Source: Verrucomicrobiota bacterium
GTDB taxonomy: Bacteria > Verrucomicrobiota > Kiritimatiellia > CAIQIC01 > Lenti-01
Direction: 5' to 3'
Assembly (NCBI GenBank): GCA_022709625.1
Contig: JAKLIL010000029.1
Span: 1 to 11,435 of the forward strand
DNA: 11,435 nt
This document shows positions 7,080 through 11,435 of this stretch, piece after piece (positions within the stretch are counted from its first letter, which is position 1; each line of letters begins with the position of its first letter). A program made the translations under genes and the position numbers. A model generated the notes under the pieces. It was given only the letters and a program-made list of their open reading frames with translations, did no database searches and was not told the origin of the DNA.

Positions 7080-7110
7080 GGCTGTTTCTTGTCGAATCAA
7101 GGCCGTGTCC

Positions 7111-8313
7111 TTACAGCGCATATCCGATCGCAAGGTCGATCATGGGCATAACCTCGGATTCGGCTTCCTCGGCGTCTTCCTCTTCGGTGTAAGCTAAAGA
7201 TCCAACGCCCAGCCCGAGACTCAATTCCCAGCCGCCCGGAGAGCGCCAGCGATAGCCGAGAAGCGCGCCGACGGCATTGTCCGTAACGCTTGTTTCGTCA
7301 TCTTGTTCGGCTTCCTCAACGGAGTATCCGCATACCCCGATAAACCAGGAACTCTTGTCTTGCGTGAAATAGATCCGTGCGCCAAGTGCGGGGCCCCCCG
7401 GCAACACGCCCGCGCTGACGGCGATATTCTTGATTTGTATTTCCAGTCCGGCCAATCCCGAGGACATGGACAGGCCCACGCGGGGGCTGACGTAGATGTC
7501 CCGGGTCTTTCTGGGCGGTGGTTCCGGAGCGGGGCGTTGGGGCGGCCAAGGTTGAGCGGCGGGCGGGCGGTATTCCGGTTCCAGGCGCACGTCGACGTCC
7601 AGCGTAGACCCCGGGGCGGTACGGCGCCGGATGGTGGCGGACTGGTAGCCGGGCAGGGAGACGGAAATTGTGTGGAATTCATCGGGGGAGACCGCCACAA
7701 TGCCCGGAACAATCGCCGTCCCGTCCAATTCCACTCTGGCATTGGCCGGGGATGCGGAAACGTTGAAGAAGGCGTCCGTCAGTTTCGCCGCCAGGGCGGG
7801 CGGCAGCTCCAGCCCCGCCAGTCCGTGGGCATTGGCGGCCATCAGCACCGTCAGGGCTTCTTCGATGCGGCAACGCAGATCGGTGGTCGCGCTGCGGACC
7901 TGCGCGCCGGTTTCGACGTCCACCATGAAACTGTTGATCGAATAGATTTCGCCGATTTTGCCGATGCTGCCGTAGACCATGTAGCGGACCCCCAGCATCT
8001 GGCCGGCCTCCACGGCGCACTCGCTCGCCGCGCAGGCTTTCGAGGTCGAGAACGCCTGCACGGCCAACAGGTCTTTCATCCGGACGCGGGCGATGAGCTT
8101 GTATTGGCCCAGCTTGTCGAATTCGATGGCGAACCGGTCGCTGAGCATGTCGGCCTCGGGGCTCGACACGCCGGCACCGGCTTGGAAGGTCAAGATGGCG
8201 CAAGTCGGCCGGTCCGGGGACGGGGCTTGCCCCCGCGCGTCCAAGCCGGACAACGCCAGCAGCGTGGAAATAGACAATAAGACCAAACCGTAATGGATTC
8301 CCGAAGTATTCAT
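7111..8313 (-). CDS. CsgG/LpoB-like head, PEGA domain and C-terminal barrel (copy B)
   Basis: 400 residues. ATG at 8313 is the only Met before the conserved region, with an in-frame TAG just upstream; no clear Shine-Dalgarno is seen. Signal-like segment 1-29. Head about 36-162 with CAILTF, LSDRFAIEFDKLGQ, C94/C99 in CAASEC and the GSIGKIG motif. Residues 183-246 are a PEGA domain (FFNVSASPANARVELDGT, HTISVSLPGYQ, LDVDVRLEPEY), a surface or periplasmic beta-sandwich often attached to such heads. A Pro-rich linker (249-268) leads to a small barrel (272-400) with strands YVSPRVGLSMSSG, GARIYFTQD, GALLGYRWRS and ELSLGLGVGSLAY. An acidic loop (EEEDAEEAESE) precedes the last strand, which ends in Leu rather than the usual aromatic residue. 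It differs from copy A after the head. The decayed copy C lies directly downstream. Confidence 0.83.
   Translation of the reverse strand: MNTSGIHYGLVLLSISTLLALSGLDARGQAPSPDRPTCAILTFQAGAGVSSPEADMLSDRFAIEFDKLGQYKLIARVRMKDLLAVQAFSTSKACAASECAVEAGQMLGVRYMVYGSIGKIGEIYSINSFMVDVETGAQVRSATTDLRCRIEEALTVLMAANAHGLAGLELPPALAAKLTDAFFNVSASPANARVELDGTAIVPGIVAVSPDEFHTISVSLPGYQSATIRRRTAPGSTLDVDVRLEPEYRPPAAQPWPPQRPAPEPPPRKTRDIYVSPRVGLSMSSGLAGLEIQIKNIAVSAGVLPGGPALGARIYFTQDKSSWFIGVCGYSVEEAEQDDETSVTDNAVGALLGYRWRSPGGWELSLGLGVGSLAYTEEEDAEEAESEVMPMIDLAIGYAL
7829..8151 (-). repeat. Inverted repeat arm B (pairs with 4514-4836)
   Basis: Reverse-complement partner of the head-domain DNA in copy A, same length and no gaps in my alignment. 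Because the arms face each other across about 3 kb containing the rest of both genes and both decayed copies, recombination between them would invert that segment. Confidence 0.85.
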
Positions 8314-8766
8314 ATGATGGATTGCCTACTATGCCTGAAATTCGAGGCGAAACAAGGCCATTCCCCTGAAAATCCGGCACTTGGGCGCATCTGCGATTCG
8401 GTGCATTTGCACGGGAACCGCCACCCGCGGAGGGGTGGCCTACAAAATCTGGAATCCGTTCGACATCATGCGGTTCGTTTTTTAGGCCGGACCTCTGCGT
8501 CCGGCGTGACTCGCGCTCGCCACGGAGGGCGGGCCTACAACCCACCCGTTTTCAGGTTCGACGGAGATGGCTACAAAACCGGAAATGCTCTAGGGAATGC
8601 CACCGTCAGGCATGTCTCTCCCGCGACCTTGTGTCGCGAGAGGCGCAATTTGGCGCGCCTGCCGCCCGAGACGGCCGGGAGCGTCGAGCCGACGGCAGTT
8701 GCCCGCGTGGGCCCTTCGGGTATTGCATCATGGGCTGGAGACACTAGTATATAGGCGGAGGTAGAT
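8314..8766. repeat. Intergenic region with hairpins and short dispersed repeats
   Basis: No gene is supported in these 453 nt. A related motif occurs three times in the same orientation: CGCGGAGGGGTGGCCTACAA (8426-8445), CCACGGAGGGCGGGCCTAC (8520-8538) and CGACGGAGATGGCTACAAAA (8559-8578). Perfect hairpins are CCACCC/GGGTGG (8421-8438), GCCGGAC/GTCCGGC (8486-8505) and ATGCC/GGCAT (8597-8613). An imperfect one is TCTCT-CGCGAC/GTCGCG-AGAGG (8615-8643), followed by the palindrome GGCGCGCC (8652-8659). This looks like a cluster of REP-like elements between divergent genes. Promoters for both neighbours should also lie here but none is convincing. Confidence 0.55.
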
Positions 8767-9393
8767 ATGAAACGAGCGCTGGCGTTGTTGTTGACGGTCT
8801 GGGCCGGGATCGGGGCCGTTTGGGCGCAGTCCAATCTGGTGGGAACCCTGGCCCCTTCCCATATCTTGCCGACATTCCAGGGAAACCAGTATTTGGATTT
8901 GGCCAAGCTGTACTATCCGGGCCAGGAAAAACCCCGCGAACCCCGGTCGGTCGTGGTTCTAAACTTCATGAGTCTTGCATGCGCGCCGTGCCGAAGAGAA
9001 CTTCCCGTATTTCGGGATCTGCTCCGGGCCGCAATCGAACGGACGAAGAGTTCCGGAGTGCCGATACGGTGTTTTGTGGTTAGCCTGGATCCGTTGAGCC
9101 AAAAGGAGAAATTGCGGCAATATCTTGTCGAGCAAGGGTTGGACCTGGATGCCGAGGTCCTCCTCGACCCGTATCGAATGGCGGCCAAAAAATTCGGCCT
9201 CTTGAACGGAGCCAAGGATGTGATCATCCCGCGCACCATTGCCATCTCGCCCTATGGTCGCATCACGGCCGACATCGTCGGATTTTGCGAGAACACGGCC
9301 GACAGCGCCAAGAACGCCAAGGCGATTGCGGAGTATAAGCGCACGTTGCTGAAAGGCATCGTTGCCGCCCGCCAGGACAAGGGCGATCCGTGA
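8767..9393 (+). CDS. TlpA-like periplasmic thioredoxin-fold protein
   Basis: 208 residues; GGAGG at 8757-8761 is 5 nt before the ATG. Signal peptide 1-20 (cut after VWA, before QSN). The thioredoxin fold follows: VVVLNFMSLACAPCRRELPVF with the redox motif C72-A-P-C75, a long helix, strand CFVVSLDPL, the segment AAKKFGLLNGAKDV, and the cis-proline site IIPRTIAISPYGRIT (Pro155). These are the usual landmarks of TlpA/ResA-type oxidoreductases, which reduce or exchange disulfides in the periplasm. Two extra cysteines (C102 and C174) are outside the active site. The stop codon overlaps the GTG of the next gene (GTGA), so the two are probably translated together. A likely client is a cysteine-containing envelope protein nearby, but this is inference. 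Confidence 0.87.
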   Translation: MKRALALLLTVWAGIGAVWAQSNLVGTLAPSHILPTFQGNQYLDLAKLYYPGQEKPREPRSVVVLNFMSLACAPCRRELPVFRDLLRAAIERTKSSGVPIRCFVVSLDPLSQKEKLRQYLVEQGLDLDAEVLLDPYRMAAKKFGLLNGAKDVIIPRTIAISPYGRITADIVGFCENTADSAKNAKAIAEYKRTLLKGIVAARQDKGDP

Positions 9394-10571
9394 ACGGCCG
9401 CGCGGCATGCCGGCGGGCCGCGTTTGCGCTGGGGCTGGTTGCCTGGGCGCTGGGCGGGGGGGGGTGCGTTTCCACCCGCGAGTCGCAATTGCCCAGCTGG
9501 TGGACGGATCCCCACCGGCATGATCGCCAGCATCTGTATTTCATTGCGGAAGGCCAGAGTCCCTATTCCCATGAAGCGGCGCGGCAACAGGCCCGGGAAA
9601 TACTGAAGGAGAAACTGGCGGAATACGTATCGGCAAACCTCGGGCCGGCGGCGGCGCGCGACGACGTCTGGTTCCAAGCCTACGACACCGCCTTTGCCGA
9701 CCGGGAAGGCCAAGTGCCGGGAACCTACTACGTGTGGCTGGAGGGCCGCTATCCGGTGGCGGAATACGAGCAGATCCGCACGCGTCTCGACCGGGGACGC
9801 AAGCTGGCGGAGGCATGGGGGGAAGCCCAGTCGTTTGCCCACCGCCGGCAATACGGGGAAGCCGAGCGCGGGATGAAGGCCATCCTCGGCCGGTACGATT
9901 CCGGATTGCGCGTGCCGTTCGACGCCGAGGAAGTCAAGCTGGCGCTGGCCGAACTTTATCTACACCAGGACCGGGGACTGAAAGCCCGGCAGTGGATCGA
10001 AGACGTGCGGCGCAGCACCGCCGATTCCCGGTGGCGGGCCCGCGCGGACGAGTTGTTCGCCCAATTGAAACCGGTGTCGGTGCGCGACGCCTTCGAAGGC
10101 AAGACAGTGGGGATCTACTGCGTGGCCTTGACCCAAGGGCAACCCCATTTGGATCCGGAATCGACCCGCCGGTTGGGGGAACGGCTGGCCACGAGTGAAA
10201 TTCGGACGATGGCCGTCCGCGCTCTCATGCATTCCGGCGGCGGCGGCATGGACATGGAGACGGCCGAATCCGTTGCCAAGACGCTTGCCCCCCAGGCCGA
10301 TGTTCTGCTTGCCTTGTGCCATGAGGTGGACAGGGACAAAACGGGGAGACAAATGTCCATTCCGTTTACCGATGCCACCGCGGAACTTCCCGATGCGGTT
10401 CTGTCCTATTGGGTCGTTCGCACGGCCGATGGCCAACTGCTTGCGACGGGCAGCACGCAAGGATGGTCCAGGGATGGCGTCGGCGGCATGTTGAATGCCA
10501 TTTTGACCCATCGCGATCATCTGCCCAAGCAGGCCCCTAAAATTGCCGAGGGCCTTGGCAACGTCCCGTAA
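9390..10571 (+). CDS. LPP20-type lipoprotein with TPR-like middle and CsgG-like C-terminus
   Basis: 393 residues from GTG 9390, which overlaps the thioredoxin stop by 4 nt. Signal peptide with a glycine lipobox (LGGGGC) and Cys at residue 26; the three Gly codons before it form a G9 tract (9456-9464). Residues 35-85 (LPSWWTDPHRHDRQHLYFIA, HEAARQQAREILKEKLAEYV) match the LPP20-like lipoprotein pattern of a P-x-W motif followed by a long helix. Residues 130-226 are helical and TPR-like (AWGEAQSFAHRRQYGEAERG, ALAELYLHQDRGLKARQWI). Residues 236-375 (GKTVGIYCVALTQG, LGERLATSEIRTM, ADVLLALCHEVD, YWVVRTADGQLLATGSTQ) recall the N-terminal strand-helix and late strand of CsgG/LpoB-like domains. The last assignment is tentative. 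Cellular location: outer- or inner-membrane-anchored, facing the periplasm. Confidence 0.68.
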   Translation: MNGRAACRRAAFALGLVAWALGGGGCVSTRESQLPSWWTDPHRHDRQHLYFIAEGQSPYSHEAARQQAREILKEKLAEYVSANLGPAAARDDVWFQAYDTAFADREGQVPGTYYVWLEGRYPVAEYEQIRTRLDRGRKLAEAWGEAQSFAHRRQYGEAERGMKAILGRYDSGLRVPFDAEEVKLALAELYLHQDRGLKARQWIEDVRRSTADSRWRARADELFAQLKPVSVRDAFEGKTVGIYCVALTQGQPHLDPESTRRLGERLATSEIRTMAVRALMHSGGGGMDMETAESVAKTLAPQADVLLALCHEVDRDKTGRQMSIPFTDATAELPDAVLSYWVVRTADGQLLATGSTQGWSRDGVGGMLNAILTHRDHLPKQAPKIAEGLGNVP

Positions 10572-10689
10572 CGCGGGGAAACGAGGGTTCCGGCCTCGCC
10601 TTTGAATCGAGCCCGGAGTGCGCAAACAGCGCCGGATTCCAAGGGCGCGGACACAACGATCGCGGGCCGTCATGCCAATACCGCCAACG

Positions 10690-10711
10690 GCCAAGGAAGG
10701 TTTCTTTTGGC
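10690..10711 (+). terminator. Weak hairpin downstream of the LPP20-type gene
   Basis: GCCAA (10690-10694) pairs with TTGGC (10707-10711), with inner AAG/CTT pairing and a 2-nt bulge, followed by only TTTG. Stem is short and the U-run poor, so termination here is doubtful; it is the best candidate between 10572 and 10772. Confidence 0.22.
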
Positions 10712-10772
10712 TTTGCGCGGGGGAGGGGGGGCGGTAGGATGCGCGCGTTGTTTTTGCAGGAAGAGAAGCGTG

Positions 10773-11435
10773 ATGAGAATTTTGTCGGGCATCCAGCCGT
10801 CGGGCAAGCTGCACATCGGAAATTATTTCGGGATGATGCGGCCGGCCCTGCAACTGCAGGAACAGGGCGACGCGTACCTGTTCATCGCCAATTACCATGC
10901 GTTGACGACGGTGGCGGACGCGGCGGCCATGCGGCAGGGCACCTGGGACGTGGCGCTGGACTTTCTGGCGTGCGGGCTGGATCCGGCGCGGACGGCGTTC
11001 TACCGCCAGAGCGATTTGCCGGAGGTGCACGAGCTGGCCTGGCTGCTTTCCAACGTGACCCCGCTGGGGCTGCTGGAGCGCTGCCATTCGTACAAGGACA
11101 AACTGGCGAAAGGCATCGCCCCCAACCACGGGTTGCTGGCGTATCCGGTGCTGATGGCGGCGGACATCCTGATCGTGCAGTCGAACGTGGTGCCGGTGGG
11201 CAAGGACCAGAAGCAGCACGTCGAAGTGACGCGCGACATCGCCATCAAGTTCAACCACGCGTTCGGCGAGGTCTTCACGATTCCCGCACCGCAAATTGCG
11301 GAGGACGTGGCGGTGGTGCCGGGGCTCGACGGCCAGAAGATGTCGAAGAGCTACGGCAACACCATCGACATTTTCGGCGACCCGCAGGCGGCGCGCAAGC
11401 GGATCATGGGCATCGTGACCGACAGCAAGCCGCTG
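10773..11435 (+). CDS. trpS: Tryptophanyl-tRNA synthetase (3' end outside window)
   Basis: 221 codons are visible of an enzyme normally about 320-350 residues long. ATG 10773 is preceded by AGGAAG (10758-10763) at a 9-nt spacing. The class I signature is near the N-terminus (SGIQPSGKLHIGNYFG, with HIGN at residues 14-17 in place of HIGH). It is followed by FIANYHALT, YRQSDLPEVHELAWLLS, TPLGLLERCHSYKDK, the substrate-binding region YPVLMAADIL and VVPVGKDQKQHVEVTRDIA. The KMSKS loop is GLDGQKMSKSYGNTIDIF (Lys189-Ser193). It charges tRNA-Trp with tryptophan in the cytosol. It is unrelated in role to the envelope genes upstream and separated from them by about 200 nt, so it is probably a separate transcription unit. 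Confidence 0.97.
   Translation, partial: MRILSGIQPSGKLHIGNYFGMMRPALQLQEQGDAYLFIANYHALTTVADAAAMRQGTWDVALDFLACGLDPARTAFYRQSDLPEVHELAWLLSNVTPLGLLERCHSYKDKLAKGIAPNHGLLAYPVLMAADILIVQSNVVPVGKDQKQHVEVTRDIAIKFNHAFGEVFTIPAPQIAEDVAVVPGLDGQKMSKSYGNTIDIFGDPQAARKRIMGIVTDSKPL

Noticed and set aside
6733..7197. 154-codon plus-strand frame over the N-terminal half of copy C
   Set aside because: It is antisense to the decayed gene, whose signal peptide and head motifs read on the minus strand; no domain is recognisable in the plus frame.
7303..8280. 325-codon plus-strand frame opposite copy B
   Set aside because: Antisense shadow of a gene with recognisable head, PEGA and barrel domains.
8723..8750. Sigma-70-like promoter TTGCAT-16 nt-TAGTAT before the thioredoxin gene
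   Set aside because: Only 3/6 and 4/6 matches, and the start of transcription would fall inside the Shine-Dalgarno sequence.
9960..11294. 444-codon minus-strand frame
   Set aside because: Antisense to the LPP20-type gene and to trpS, the latter of which is certain; composition is that of a shadow.
1..11435. CRISPR arrays, tRNA/rRNA genes, transposases or integrases
   Set aside because: No regularly spaced repeats, no cloverleaf-like tRNA pattern and no mobile-element protein signature were seen on either strand.

Overview
The window is GC-rich DNA from a Gram-negative bacterium: it encodes outer-membrane beta-barrels, lipoproteins with lipoboxes and Sec signal peptides, and most starts have a GGAGG-type ribosome binding site. 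The mix of CsgG-like, YcfL/LpoB-like, PEGA and TlpA-like proteins, with intergenic hairpin-rich repeats, would fit a PVC-group organism (Verrucomicrobiota/Kiritimatiellota-like). That placement is an impression from gene content, not a test.

Layout. The left edge holds the end of a CysB-type LysR regulator whose homology stops abruptly near 161, convergent with a DUF3108 protein (199-969, minus). After a 308-nt divergent intergenic region, a tight plus-strand operon begins: an OmpW/OmpA-like barrel (1278-1973), a CsgG-like protein with a FlgT-C-like tail (1992-3200), a YcfL-family lipoprotein (3211-3633) and an LpoB-family lipoprotein (3645-4247). A second plus-strand gene follows (4376-5512), encoding a CsgG/LpoB-like domain joined by a proline-rich linker to a beta-barrel. 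The middle (5513-7110) is a gene graveyard: a truncated copy of that family on the plus strand (5587-5814), then a full-length decayed member on the minus strand (5954-7079) with two in-frame stops and two frameshifts. Its intact minus-strand neighbour (7111-8313) has the same CsgG-like head, then a PEGA domain, a proline-rich linker and a different barrel. A 450-nt intergenic stretch full of hairpins and short repeats separates it from a translationally coupled plus-strand pair: a TlpA-like thioredoxin (8767-9393) and an LPP20-type lipoprotein (9390-10571). The start of trpS (10773 onward) runs off the right edge.

How it may work together (inference): nearly everything from 1278 to 10571 is envelope-directed, and five intact plus two decayed genes carry or resemble the CsgG/LpoB/FlgT/LPP20 class of periplasmic domains. 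The intact head domains of the two barrel genes share a 323-nt inverted repeat (about 89% identity by hand alignment) while their C-terminal parts differ completely. That points to gene conversion or domain shuffling, and recombination across the repeats could swap barrels between the two promoters. Two coding poly-G tracts, G10 in one barrel gene and G9 beside the lipobox of the LPP20-type gene, add possible phase variation. The conserved Cys pair in the heads and the neighbouring thioredoxin suggest a disulfide link. No function has been demonstrated for the locus; it looks like a diversifying family of outer-membrane proteins beside a YcfL-LpoB-CsgG module.
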